In this document: piece by piece, positions 1 to 9,201 of the stretch | Position numbering within the stretch: the first letter of the stretch is position 1 | How the letters are laid out: each line of letters starts with the position of its first letter | Origin: Candidatus Sysuiplasma jiujiangense | Lineage (GTDB): Archaea; Thermoplasmatota; Thermoplasmata; Sysuiplasmatales; Sysuiplasmataceae | Reading direction: 5' to 3' | Assembly: GCA_019721075.1 (NCBI GenBank) | Contig: JAHEAD010000007.1 | Span: 1-64,000, forward strand | Length of the DNA stretch: 64,000 nt | Notes under the pieces: model-generated | Databases searched by the model: none | What the model was told of the DNA's origin: nothing | What the model saw: only the letters and a program-made list of their open reading frames with translations | Translations under genes and position numbers: made by a program

Positions 1-98
1 GCAAGTTCATCCAGTCTTGCACTGTCCTCATCGGACAGCATCAGTTCCTTTCTCCGCCAATAGTTTCTTATCCTTTCATCCACATCCATTTCCGACAT
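1..98 (-). CDS. N-terminal part of an unrecognised protein (cut by window edge)
   Basis: An open frame reads leftwards from an ATG at 96-98 and leaves the window without a stop after about 32 codons. The visible part is strongly charged and helical-looking (begins MSEMDVDERIRNYW). No family can be named from so short a piece. A second in-frame ATG lies three codons downstream. An 11-bp perfect hairpin sits just upstream of the start (110-140). Confidence 0.45.
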   Translation of the reverse strand, partial: MSEMDVDERIRNYWRRKELMLSDEDSARLDEL

Positions 99-109
99 GT
101 GTTCTATTA

Positions 110-140
110 CCTCTCCGGGATTTCATCCATCCCGGAGAGG
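110..140. repeat. Perfect 11-bp inverted repeat (hairpin or operator)
   Basis: Arms 110-120 and 130-140 are exact reverse complements (CCTCTCCGGGA and partner) around a 9-base loop. On the + strand a short T-run follows within 12 bases, so it could end a rightward transcript. It also lies 12 bases upstream of the leftward start codon at 98, so it could be an operator. Confidence 0.5.
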
Positions 141-829
141 ACATGTCTTTTTGATCGAAAAATGTACCGGTCACTGACTTTGTTCTGCAACTGGCGGTTT
201 CAAATATAAGATCCTCAAATCTTTATGACCCCGTTTTCAGTGTTGCGGTCTAACCTTCTAAGGGCTGGATGTTTTTTGAACGTCTTGCCAATGACAATGA
301 CATATCGATTGAAGGGTTGCCCGCGTTGTTTTTGCCTAGTGTACTTTTGTGAGGAATGACCGGTTGAGATGTGACTGTTAACCTGTGCACCGGACCTGCG
401 TTGGATGCATGAACCTCTGTTATCTTCCAAGAGCCCTGTGTTTGCAGGGCCGCAACAGGAGATAGATGAACTTACACGTGTGCCGATATCATGGCGCGGC
501 TGGACACCGACAATTTATTTCCTGATGCCAGATCGCAGATGCAAATTAGCCAATATGAATGTCACGTCCACGTCGGTTAGTAGGCAAATGACAAGGTTCC
601 CACGCTCAAAGAAGTGTTGATTCTGAAGGCGTATTTCTCTCCATTGATCCAGTCAGCATCTTCAAACAGAGCATTGTCCAGACTCAATCCACCAAAGCGC
701 TTTGAGGTATGTGAACCACAGGGCGCTTTCGTCTTTGACAATGGATTTTTCCCAGAGCATCTCGTAATCGGTCTTGTTGGTAAACAATCCGACAAGGTGT
801 TGGATAGATGAGAGTTTGAAGCAAACAGG
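141..829. other. Region without a supportable gene
   Basis: Only short overlapping open frames of 60-75 codons are present on both strands. None has a recognisable domain, promoter or ribosome site, and frames change often. It is best read as decayed DNA at the edge of the accessory island. Confidence 0.4.
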
Positions 830-1210
830 ATGACAACTCTGGCTTGTGACGTATCAATAAAAGCTGATGAAAATTACGTAAGGGGGCTGATTCAAAACGG
901 AGAGTCGTCAACGGCTGAGTTTAAGGAAAGCATCGATGGCGCGGACGGTTGGATCAAAACCGTTTGTGCATTTTCGAATAGAGATGGCGGGCTTATAATT
1001 TTTGGTGTCAAACATTATTGTTCTATTGCGGGACCAAACTAATAGATACCGACAGGATCGCAAATAAGTTGCGCGCACTGATAGAGCCATTTCCTGATTA
1101 TGAATAACCAGGAATCGAGACGGATGACAAGATATTTACTACCTGCAGATAGGCCGTGGTTCTCAGAAAAAGTATGTTGTTAGGGTCCTGGCAGTGTTCA
1201 TACGCGCCAA
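830..1210 (+). pseudogene. Decayed Schlafen/AlbA_2-domain protein fragment
   Basis: The first 70 codons carry the hallmark start of an AlbA_2 (Schlafen-like) domain: AEFKES followed by AFSNRDGGLIIFGV. The frame then stops at about 1035. The domain clearly continues in another frame (IDTDRIANKLRALIEP, to 1107) and again further on (GRGSQKKYVV, VFIRA, about 1155-1210). At least two frameshifts therefore separate the pieces. AlbA_2 proteins are often ATP-dependent regulators or parts of defence loci. No intact copy is in the window. It lies beside the methylase/helicase pair on the opposite strand. Confidence 0.7.
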
Positions 1211-1337
1211 ACCACAACCTGTCACTAAACTTGTTACGAGCTTTTATCGCTTAATGATCAAGCAACCCAGACTCAATAGTCTACAGTCGTTTGTTTATGA
1301 AATCCAGTCTTACCGAACTTCATCTGGCCTGTTCCTC

Positions 1338-4300
1338 TCATGTCGTCTTTGTCGGTGATGACCTCACCTGTTTCGAAGGTTGAATCCAGCACCAGCACAC
1401 CCTCTTAAGCTTCAATCCGCCTGCCTGTCCTGCTGGTTCCTGACCAGAATCGGTCGACTCTTGCAGCAGTTCCCTCGCCTTATCGATGAGCCTGCCCTCC
1501 TTCCTTGCCTTATTCAGGGCAGAAACAAGACTCTGAGTGTTCGATCTGGCTCTGAACCTTGCAGCAAGTGTTTCGCCATCTCCCCCACTGTTTGCAAGTT
1601 CGTCAAATATCTCCTTCACTGCTTTTGTCGCTCTTAGAGGGGTACCTCCCGTCGTTATCTCTCTCTGCCGTCTTTTCTTAAGCTCCATTCTGAGCGATTC
1701 CTTCATTTCCCTCATTCTTTCAAGCAAACGACCGTAATCGATCCTCTCTCCATGATTTTCGGCTTCTCCATCAAGCAGTATGGAGACAGTGTCATTAATA
1801 GAGTCGCTTATTTCCCTGTCACCGTCGAAGTATTTGGTACGCCAGTAAAGATCTTGGCCGTTCCTGAACAGCACGAACATGGCGTCCCTGTCCCCCTTCT
1901 TGAAGGCGCCGATGCCATCGGGTATCCTCTCCAGCCATTCGATGGATCTGTCCTGGATTATCTTTGCGAGTGTGTCGAGAGGATCGCTCGTGAACTGCTC
2001 GAGCTCCCGAGAAAGCTTCTCTATTGCAGAAAAGTTTCCCTTTGACATTTCAATCTGTAATCCAAAATCCTTTGGATCCGCTTCCTCGCCGAGTGTCGTT
2101 GCGTCGATACCAATTGTGGCGCGTATAGCATCTAACTTCTTGTAAAGCTTCCCCATGAGGCCTAGAAAATGTTCCAGCGTTTTGGGATCGTCACGGTTGC
2201 CGTTCACGGAGAGTATGTTGCTCACATACACCTTGTCGTGGACGGAACCCATTCTGTCGACTCTTCCAATCCGCTGTATTAGAACGACAGGATTCCATGG
2301 AAAATCGTAGTTGACCACGTACTGCGCGTTTTGCAGGTTCTGCCCTTCGCTCAGAACATCGGTGCTGACGAGTATGCCGCCATTGTTCTGGAACTCTTCG
2401 ATTATCGCCGATTTCTCTCTGTTGCGCCCTTTTGCATCCCTGCAGATGCTTCCGGTAACCATCATTACGGGCAATGCAGCCGATGACTTGGAAAGCCTGT
2501 CGTAAAGGTATGTCGCGGTTGAGGTAAACTGCGAAAATATTATGACGCCGTTGTTATCATCTGAGGCAATGGCTTTGGTTATGACGCTTAATCTCGATGC
2601 AAAGGTAGCGAACTTCGGATCATTTGCAGGAATTTCCGAGAGAAGTGAGTCGATAGTCGTAACGTCTTCCCTGCACTTTGCAACAAACTGCGCCACTTCA
2701 TCCCGGGTCAGTTTGCACCTTTCCTTGATTTCCGAGTACTTCCCTTCCCTGAAGATATCTTCGGGAGAGGGCAGCTCCTCGTCAAAATCGAACAGCGGAT
2801 CGTTCCTGAATGATGGCGGAATGAAATAGCTCTTTTCGTCAGCGAATGCGATTGCCTTTTCGATATAGTCACGGAGCATGCCTAGTGTATCCTCAAAAGC
2901 TTTCGAGCTGCTTTCGAGGCGTTTGAATATACCGATGATTACAATTGCCTTGACCAGCTTCTTCAGGTTGTCCCTTTTGCTTTGCTCAACCGCCTTCGGG
3001 ACTGGGGTACCGTCCGGCATTTTCAACTGACCACTTAGCCTGTCTATGGACAGGTCGTAGAACATGAAATTCATTTTGTCGAGCAGCGCGTCTATCTTCT
3101 CGTAATCAATCCTGGCATCGTATCGCGTCAGCGGATCCATGTCAAGTTCCCTTTCGGGAAATTTGAGCTTCCCTTCGCCGAGCGCAACCGCGAGCCTTCT
3201 CGAATGCCTCACGATGAAGCGCTCAAGAACCTTCTCCAAATCGATGGGCTCTCCCCTCAGCCATCTCTTCTGGTTTGCAGTGAAGAAACCCTTGAGCGTC
3301 TGGTCAAGGATGTCGGTAATGCAATCCTCGGGAAGGTAAAGCGACAGGAGCGAATACAAATCCATCAGGCTGTTATTTACCGGTGTGGCGGTTGCTAGCA
3401 CCACCTGTGCCTTTGTCCTGAGCAGCAGATCCCTTAGAGCACCGTACCTGTTAGTGGAGGGGCGCCTGAAATCGTGCGCTTCATCCACAATGACGAGGCC
3501 CACGTCGGAAAACTTCTTGTTGTCGAAATAATCAGGATGATCGGAAAGTGACTCGGTTGAGATGGTTTCGTCGAGAGAGATATGCGTCTTGGCAAATTCA
3601 TGTTTCCATGTGGTGGCAAGGACGCTTGCTGGTGCTATGAGAAGGCATTTCTTTCCCTCCCTTATGGCATTCAGGGCAAGGCTGAGAGCTATCCTGCTCT
3701 TGCCAAGTCCGGTAGCGTCTGCAACAACCACGCCGTTGTACCGCTCAAGCATGAGCAGCGCGTCCCTGACTGTCAGTTTCTGGTGCGGCATAAGTGTCTC
3801 GAGCACCTTCTGACTTTCCACAGAAACATCAAGTGTATCCTTGTAAGTTTCATACAGTGCCTTTGCAGCTACCTCATAAGGGCTCCTTGTGGTAACGTAA
3901 TTCTTCAGTACCGACAGAAACTCCTCCTTGAAATCTGTCGAATGCTCCCACGCACCGTTAAACCATGACACAAGTTCATTGACCACTTCCCTATCCGTGT
4001 TCAGCATGTTGAGTTCCCTGTTGGTGACAAGGCCTCCCTTTGTGAAATTACTTGACCCCACGACGCCTATCCCTCTCTTCAGGTTGTCCAGTGCAGGAGC
4101 GGCACCGATGTACGCCTTGCCGTGAAAGAAGGGACCCTTCAGAGCCCTGACACTGACCCTTTCACCTTCAAAGAATTCAACTGCGTTCTGCAGAAGTTCG
4201 AAATAACGGCGTTCGTCCTCGTTTTCCTCAAGCTCTCTGATAATCTCCTCTTCCCATTTTACGCTTTCAGTCTGGGCGCGGCCAAGAAGAAACTTCAGTG

Positions 4301-4445
4301 GTTTGTTCCTGAGGGCGTCCTTCAGTTCACCATATCCATTTACGTTGAAGTAGGCGGATGCAATGGCGATATCATCCGCATCTTCAAGAGCGTTATTCAG
4401 GGTTGCAGACAGTTTTTCCTTTGAATTGTCAATTATCCTGGTCAT
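1338..4445 (-). CDS. PLD-like nuclease domain fused to SNF2-type helicase (putative defence/restriction subunit)
   Basis: This 1035-residue protein starts with a phospholipase-D-like region (single HxK motif HGKAYIG near residue 107, then GSSNFTKGG near 130). A superfamily-2 helicase of the SNF2/RapA type follows: Walker A ATGLGKS near 241, DEAH box VDEAHDF near 319, and C-terminal motifs SEGQNLQ and QRIGRVDRMGS near 700-728. The start ATG overlaps the end of the upstream methylase by 17 bases, so translation is probably coupled. A methylase paired with a SNF2 helicase resembles drmMI-drmD of class 1 DISARM and other R-M-like systems, but no drmA, drmB or drmC is seen here. The last 25 or so residues look like frameshifted sequence (cysteine/tryptophan-rich); a more natural tail is open in another frame down to 1273. 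Assignment to a defence role is inference. Confidence 0.85.
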   Translation of the reverse strand: MTRIIDNSKEKLSATLNNALEDADDIAIASAYFNVNGYGELKDALRNKPLKFLLGRAQTESVKWEEEIIRELEENEDERRYFELLQNAVEFFEGERVSVRALKGPFFHGKAYIGAAPALDNLKRGIGVVGSSNFTKGGLVTNRELNMLNTDREVVNELVSWFNGAWEHSTDFKEEFLSVLKNYVTTRSPYEVAAKALYETYKDTLDVSVESQKVLETLMPHQKLTVRDALLMLERYNGVVVADATGLGKSRIALSLALNAIREGKKCLLIAPASVLATTWKHEFAKTHISLDETISTESLSDHPDYFDNKKFSDVGLVIVDEAHDFRRPSTNRYGALRDLLLRTKAQVVLATATPVNNSLMDLYSLLSLYLPEDCITDILDQTLKGFFTANQKRWLRGEPIDLEKVLERFIVRHSRRLAVALGEGKLKFPERELDMDPLTRYDARIDYEKIDALLDKMNFMFYDLSIDRLSGQLKMPDGTPVPKAVEQSKRDNLKKLVKAIVIIGIFKRLESSSKAFEDTLGMLRDYIEKAIAFADEKSYFIPPSFRNDPLFDFDEELPSPEDIFREGKYSEIKERCKLTRDEVAQFVAKCREDVTTIDSLLSEIPANDPKFATFASRLSVITKAIASDDNNGVIIFSQFTSTATYLYDRLSKSSAALPVMMVTGSICRDAKGRNREKSAIIEEFQNNGGILVSTDVLSEGQNLQNAQYVVNYDFPWNPVVLIQRIGRVDRMGSVHDKVYVSNILSVNGNRDDPKTLEHFLGLMGKLYKKLDAIRATIGIDATTLGEEADPKDFGLQIEMSKGNFSAIEKLSRELEQFTSDPLDTLAKIIQDRSIEWLERIPDGIGAFKKGDRDAMFVLFRNGQDLYWRTKYFDGDREISDSINDTVSILLDGEAENHGERIDYGRLLERMREMKESLRMELKKRRQREITTGGTPLRATKAVKEIFDELANSGGDGETLAARFRARSNTQSLVSALNKARKEGRLIDKARELLQESTDSGQEPAGQAGGLKLKRVCWCWIQPSKQVRSSPTKTT

Positions 4446-7400
4446 TTATTGCCCCCTGTGATTTCAATCCCCTGTCGGCCTTGATCAAACGATCATCAAC
4501 TAGGTCAACGTATTCTTTATAAAACTCAGCTAGTGGAAAATTATTGGCGCCTATAGCTCTTAAGACTTCGATATCTAACTTTTGTCTGTCTTCCATTTTG
4601 ACCTCTTCAAAATATCTCTTTGCTTCTCTGTTCAATGAAACACCAACGTTTGCTAAATCCAGCTTGCCCAAATCCGGTGCGGGCATCTGTTCGTAGTCAT
4701 TTACCTGAATCTTTAATGCACCTCCACCCATTCTCTTACCAAGAAGTTCTTTACAAACGTGAAAGATTGATGAATTCATATACAAGAAAATAGTCGCCAC
4801 TTCAGTCTGCTTTGGATAAATCAGTACAAACATATCAGAAGCCAATGTGGAATTAACAGAGTATAAAGTGAAATGCCGATCGTTTACAACTTCGTTAGAA
4901 ATCAAATTCGCAGGATCGAGCCTTCGAAGATTATACCACTTTGGAGAGTTGTTTGAAACACTCTGCAATTTGTGGACCCCAATCACAACACTTCCTTTCT
5001 TGGTTCCTTTCTGAATGACGAACTCGCGGTTCATCGCTTGATGAATATACCTAAGCGAAAATTGACCTGGTTCTCTCTTAATGTCTGGATAAAATGCGTA
5101 CTTTTTGGGCTTCTTAATGATGTAAGTATTAGTCTCCTTTGGGCTCCTTACAACCGGAATGACGTCGGTACTATCTATTACGTATCTTTCTCTGCTCTCA
5201 TTTTCTACATAGATGAGCCCTTGATCCTTCAACCCACTTTCTTCCTTCGTCTTCACTCCCCACTCTTCGAACTTCTTCGGATTTGCAAGATAATCGGTCT
5301 CGTATAGGTGGCTTACGTCCTTCATGTAGAAGAAGTCGTTAGCGCCGGTTTTAATCCCAAATTTAATTTCAGCAAAATCTCCGAGTTTGTGTGTGAGTTT
5401 TGGAAGTATCTTTTCCATGAACACCTTCGGCGCGCGAAGGTAGAACCACTTACCGGGCTGGAGGCCCTTCCTCGGGATGGCGTAATGCAGTCGAACCTTT
5501 TCCAGCCCATAAGTCTCGAGGTAAGTAAAATCTATGGCGGGTTTGCTGTTTGGCCGCGAAGTGCATACGGTAACAACGGTGTTGATGTCTGCACCAAAGC
5601 TCCTCTCCCTCTGGCCGTATATTGCGACTATATTGTCCTTTATCCGCCGCTGAAGGGTTATACCGTAACCAGTCTCAAGCCATTTGTCAGATGTTATGAC
5701 GGACAGGACACCATCGTCTGAGACAAGATTGAGCGCCCTGATGAAGAAATACGCATACAGGTCGGATTTCCTGTCGATGCCGAACTTGTCGGTGTAGTAT
5801 TTCTTCCTGGCCTGTGGAATGCCCTCCTGCCTTACGTACGGTGGATTCATGACCAGTATCTGAGCCTTTTGCGGCATGTGCATTTCGATGACAGATGGGC
5901 TGTTCCCCGTCCGCTTCGATATTTCAGCACTCAAGCGAGCCATTTCCTTTCTCAGTTTTGCCTTCTCATGTGGAGAGTGTTCATTCACATACACGGCGTG
6001 AATGCGGTTGTACTGCTCCCTGACCGACTCCGTTTCCTGGTCAAGCGTGCGCTGGCCATCAGGCAGCTGCAGCGAGTCGTCAATGGCGACAATGTTGAAA
6101 TCCAGATTCGGCAGCGGTTCAGGTTCCTTCTCGTCTATTATCAGCGAGAGCCAGAGCCTGAGTCGGGCAATCTCGATTGCCTCTGACTCTATGTCAAAAC
6201 CGTACAGGTTGGGCAATATTCTCTTCTTGTGTGCCTCCGGATCTGATTTCCACCCTACAATCGCTTCCGCCTCCTGTATCAGCGCTATGATCTCGTTCAT
6301 AATCACCAGAAGGAACCCGCCTGAACCAACTGCAGGATCTAGCACCCTCAAAGAGAGCAGTCTTTCACGCAATTCCCTGACTTCCTTCTCGCTCTTCCTG
6401 CTTTTCATGTCTGCGATGAGCGCATGCAATCCATCCCTGAATTTCTCACTCTTTTCAGCTTCTTCGACAGTATCATGGCTGCCGAGATATTCAGCAAGCG
6501 CCCTCCTGCAGATGAATGAGCTTTCATTCAAGGGCGTGTAGAACGTTCCTTTGCCGCCCCTTTCATTCTCCGGCAGCATGTTCTCGAAGACAGTTCCGAT
6601 CAGGGCTGGATCGATGCTTACCTCCAGTTCAAGAGGGGCTGTTTCATCAACTGTGAAATTAAACTGGTTGAAGAAGTCCTTGGCATCCCTGAACATGCCA
6701 TCCATTACACGGTCAAGTTTCCGTTCCATAGAATCGGTCATGTATTCCTCGCGTTCGAACAGGGAGCCGTTGAGGAAGGGGATGCCATCTGTACCCTCTC
6801 TGCTGAGGCTTTCATAGAAAAGCTCATTGAGATGCCTATAGCCTTCGATGGTGTCGATGAACCTCCTGTTCTTTCTCAGCCAGCCTTTCCTCTGCAGGAA
6901 ATAGAGGAACATGAGTCTGCCAAGGAATCTCTGCGCATACGATGTGCTGTGCTTTCCCAGAAACGGCCTGACTGCCTTCTCGATATCCTGATAGAGTCTC
7001 CGATAACCTTCGAAGAACTCTTCGCGCACTTTCTCATAGGGGAAGAATGAAGTGTCGTAGAGATGTGAAAGCTCTTGAGGGTTGTCAACGTATCTGATGG
7101 AGTTCAGCACTTCGATGTCCGTCCTGTAAAGCCGGTCGGCGAGTTTGAGTATCTTCGCCTCACCGTAAGCGCCTTTGCCCGGAACTATCACGGCAAAGGA
7201 TTCATACCTGTTTGTGAACAGCAGCAGCGGTTTCAGCAGCCTGTTCTCCTTCCAGCGTCTTGCCGTCTGGGTGCACAGACTCCTCGAGAAGCCGGAGCCC
7301 GAATCAACCTCCACGATCGCGATTTCAATGAAGCTGTTGGAAAACATGCTTAAAACTCTGGCAGGTTGAAAGTTAGGCGGGAACACTCGCTGTTTTCTCA

Positions 7401-7500
7401 ATGTTTCTATATCCAGCATCTCTTCTTTCACCGGATAACCCAACTGTTCCAGTTGTGATTTCCAGAAAGAGACGTTGAAATTTATGACATCGCCTGCCAT
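4429..7500 (-). CDS. Eco57I-like N6-adenine DNA methyltransferase (type IIG/DISARM-like)
   Basis: A 1023-residue protein of the large Eco57I/PglX/DrmMI class, which methylates adenine in DNA using S-adenosylmethionine. SAM-binding motif I (DPAVGSGGF) lies near residue 387 and the catalytic NPPY motif IV (VMNPPYVRQ) near 550. The long C-terminal part from about 650 would hold the target-recognition region. The N-terminal 350 residues are helical and contain no obvious PD-(D/E)xK nuclease motif, so cleavage would depend on the partner. It is the first gene of a two-gene operon with the PLD-SNF2 helicase. An A/T-rich stretch lies at 7508-7523 just upstream, but it is too close to the ATG to be a certain TATA box. 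Recognition sequence unknown. Confidence 0.88.
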   Translation of the reverse strand: MAGDVINFNVSFWKSQLEQLGYPVKEEMLDIETLRKQRVFPPNFQPARVLSMFSNSFIEIAIVEVDSGSGFSRSLCTQTARRWKENRLLKPLLLFTNRYESFAVIVPGKGAYGEAKILKLADRLYRTDIEVLNSIRYVDNPQELSHLYDTSFFPYEKVREEFFEGYRRLYQDIEKAVRPFLGKHSTSYAQRFLGRLMFLYFLQRKGWLRKNRRFIDTIEGYRHLNELFYESLSREGTDGIPFLNGSLFEREEYMTDSMERKLDRVMDGMFRDAKDFFNQFNFTVDETAPLELEVSIDPALIGTVFENMLPENERGGKGTFYTPLNESSFICRRALAEYLGSHDTVEEAEKSEKFRDGLHALIADMKSRKSEKEVRELRERLLSLRVLDPAVGSGGFLLVIMNEIIALIQEAEAIVGWKSDPEAHKKRILPNLYGFDIESEAIEIARLRLWLSLIIDEKEPEPLPNLDFNIVAIDDSLQLPDGQRTLDQETESVREQYNRIHAVYVNEHSPHEKAKLRKEMARLSAEISKRTGNSPSVIEMHMPQKAQILVMNPPYVRQEGIPQARKKYYTDKFGIDRKSDLYAYFFIRALNLVSDDGVLSVITSDKWLETGYGITLQRRIKDNIVAIYGQRERSFGADINTVVTVCTSRPNSKPAIDFTYLETYGLEKVRLHYAIPRKGLQPGKWFYLRAPKVFMEKILPKLTHKLGDFAEIKFGIKTGANDFFYMKDVSHLYETDYLANPKKFEEWGVKTKEESGLKDQGLIYVENESRERYVIDSTDVIPVVRSPKETNTYIIKKPKKYAFYPDIKREPGQFSLRYIHQAMNREFVIQKGTKKGSVVIGVHKLQSVSNNSPKWYNLRRLDPANLISNEVVNDRHFTLYSVNSTLASDMFVLIYPKQTEVATIFLYMNSSIFHVCKELLGKRMGGGALKIQVNDYEQMPAPDLGKLDLANVGVSLNREAKRYFEEVKMEDRQKLDIEVLRAIGANNFPLAEFYKEYVDLVDDRLIKADRGLKSQGAINDQDN

Positions 7501-7654
7501 TGCTCAGCGAATATATCGATACTTTGATAATGGTTGCGCCATGCGGGTTTCCACGCATTCTATCCGAAACTGAAAAGACAAATTTGCATCGATATGCGCC
7601 AGTCCCGTTCGCTGCGCACCATGTCGCCTTATCAGCGCATACGCTGTAGAGATT

Positions 7655-8390
7655 CCAGTAGGCAATGTCTGTTGCCACGGCTGTGACGGTGGAGCCTTCC
7701 GTCACTTCATTCATGAGCTGACCGGGCCGTGTGCTGTCATCCCATGTCCCTCTCGTTGTCCTTACAGCCAGTGTCATCAGCGAATCTGTGCCTGAAAGCA
7801 CATGTATCTTTCCGTAATCCTTCCTCCCTTCCCTGTACCTGCTGCTCCTCCATGAGCCTGAGCCGTGGAGGAGCAGGCCAGATGAGTCAATCGCGATGAT
7901 AGACTCCTCCTTCCATGCACCCTCTGCAGTGTGCCCAAGGAGCGATTTCAGCGTGACCTCCATGGAAGGCATCCTGTTGTATGCCGCAAGTGTGCTGAAG
8001 TGCGGTATACGGCTCAGGAAACCTGTGAGCCTCCTGCAGCTTACATTGAGGCATGCCTTAACCAAGAGGCACAGCACAATGTCCCTCCTGGCTATTCTGG
8101 GTCTGCCGTCCCTCCTCTCCCAGTAATGCACCCTTGAGTTGTCTACAAGTCCTCTCAACACAGTGCATGCGAGGACGATCTCCTTGCACTGCCATTCGTT
8201 GTATTTTCTCCAGTCCCTCTTCCTTTCATGGCACCTGCTTCCGCAACGTTTACGTATGCTGTTTGCACTATCTCTTCTCAAGCATCCCATCCCCGGTTTT
8301 GAGCTTCGTGCTCGTGTTAAACCAGGATGGGATGCCCACAATAAAAATCAATTCACGAACACACTGGAATTACACTTTATGTGCAAGGCC
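7655..8390 (-). mobile_element. 5' half of an IS5-like insertion sequence (copy 1, truncated)
   Basis: The leftward frame encodes the N-terminal and central part of a DDE transposase: the first catalytic Asp in AIDSSGLLLHGSGSW and the second in ATDIAYWN. Similarity to copy 2 (52120-52775) then stops abruptly near 7655, 155 bases before the methylase start. The upstream end keeps a terminal repeat at 8376-8390 that matches, inverted, the other end of copy 2. The long frame continues to 7373, but its last 90 or so residues lie in DNA unrelated to the IS, partly inside the methylase gene. A perfect 11-bp inverted repeat (8282-8292 with 8325-8335) lies within the 5' part. The element cannot be active: it lacks the C-terminal catalytic Glu region and one end. 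Confidence 0.85.
8376..8390. repeat. Terminal inverted repeat of IS5-like element, copy 1
   Basis: The reverse complement reads GGCCTTGCACATAAA and is identical to 52120-52134 at the opposite end of the second copy. This fixes the two outer boundaries of the element. Confidence 0.85.
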
Positions 8391-8716
8391 ACATTTTCTT
8401 TAACTTTCCTCTAAATGCTCCGGGAGCATGAAATACTCGATCGTGCTGGGGTGCAGGCCGGAAGGACTCGCAAAGATCATAGCAAATTAGGAGCACATCT
8501 CCCAGCATCCGCCGGCAGCGCTTTCAAGTCATCGATATCTGTACTCCAATCTTACGAGGATGAAAGTGCCTTTTCAATCAAGCTGTAGAGGGCGATTTTG
8601 GCTAATGTCTCGGCTCTCGGGCAATAGGTCATGTGGGCCGCCGAGCAAATCAGAAAATCTGCTGATACACATTTTACACAATTTGTCTGGAATGCTTGTT
8701 ATTCTGGCTGACCACC
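8391..8716. other. Region without a supportable gene
   Basis: No open frame here has a recognisable domain or a start signal. It separates the IS5-like fragment from a decayed HTH gene and is probably degraded DNA. Confidence 0.35.
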
Positions 8717-9130
8717 TCATCCATTACCGATTTTCGGATCTTCTCCTGCATGCCCATTGCAGAGGGGAGGGTGGAACACTAAGTGTGGGCAATTTAGTTG
8801 ACCTGCGCATCGAGATTCGATTGTTCTCGCCAGCGTGTTTCTTGCTGATCTGCTGATAGCTGCACGCTCGGTTTCGGTCAGCGCGATGGTTTCGGTGTCG
8901 GGTTGCGATGCCGGTGGGCGGGTCTCTTCTGGATGGTTCGCCTTATATAACCCTGCCTGCTGCCAGATTCTACTTGCCTGACGCTCTGATGGGCCCGTCA
9001 TTGCCGCTACCTCTGCAAGGTGCGGCCTGCGGAAAGGGCATTGAGCACTGTCTCGTTTTGCCGTCTGATTTAGGCCAGAGTCTGTACGGTCACATTTCGG
9101 TCATAAATGCGGTCATACATACGACCGTTT
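8717..9130 (-). pseudogene. Decayed helix-turn-helix protein
   Basis: Read leftwards, one frame gives NETVLNALSAGRTLQ and, after a frame change at about 9020, the next gives EVAAMTGPSERQASRIWQQ. Together they form a typical helix-turn-helix of about 45 residues, as found in transposases and small regulators. The rest of the frame (to 8717) is low in recognisable features. The frameshift and lack of a clear start make it a remnant. Its 5' end overlaps the CGGTCA repeat cluster. Confidence 0.45.
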
Positions 9131-9144
9131 CGAACATGTGACCG
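9087..9144. promoter_or_regulatory. CGGTCA iteron-like cluster within a 9-bp inverted repeat
   Basis: CGGTCA occurs at 9087, 9098 and 9110 (spacing 11 and 12 bases, about one helical turn). Inverted forms CGACCG and TGACCG follow near 9122 and 9139. The outer arms CGGTCACAT (9087-9095) and ATGTGACCG (9136-9144) are a perfect inverted repeat. Such phased repeats are typical of replication-initiator, partition or repressor binding sites. The function is inferred only. Confidence 0.45.
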
Positions 9145-9154
9145 CTTTTTCAGG

Positions 9155-9200
9155 GCCACATGTTAGGGGTCAGAGAAAAAGCCACGTAGGGGTCGAAAAA
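9155..9200. repeat. Imperfect tandem repeat
   Basis: Two adjacent units share GCCAC, TAGGGGTC and GAAAAA: 9155-9180 (26 bases) and 9181-9200 (20 bases). They lie between the CGGTCA cluster and a 20-bp palindrome. Confidence 0.45.
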
Positions 9201-9201
9201 T

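Noticed and set aside
1752-4424. Multiple + strand ORFs of 60-130 codons opposite the helicase gene
   Set aside because: They are antisense shadows of a long coding frame with clear helicase motifs.
4972-7369. + strand ORFs up to 179 codons opposite the methylase gene
   Set aside because: Antisense shadows; no domain, promoter or ribosome site.
7373-7654. Continuation of the 322-codon transposase frame into the methylase start region
   Set aside because: Sequence after AYWN no longer matches the second IS copy and overlaps the start of the methylase gene in another frame. Only the part above 7655 is supported.
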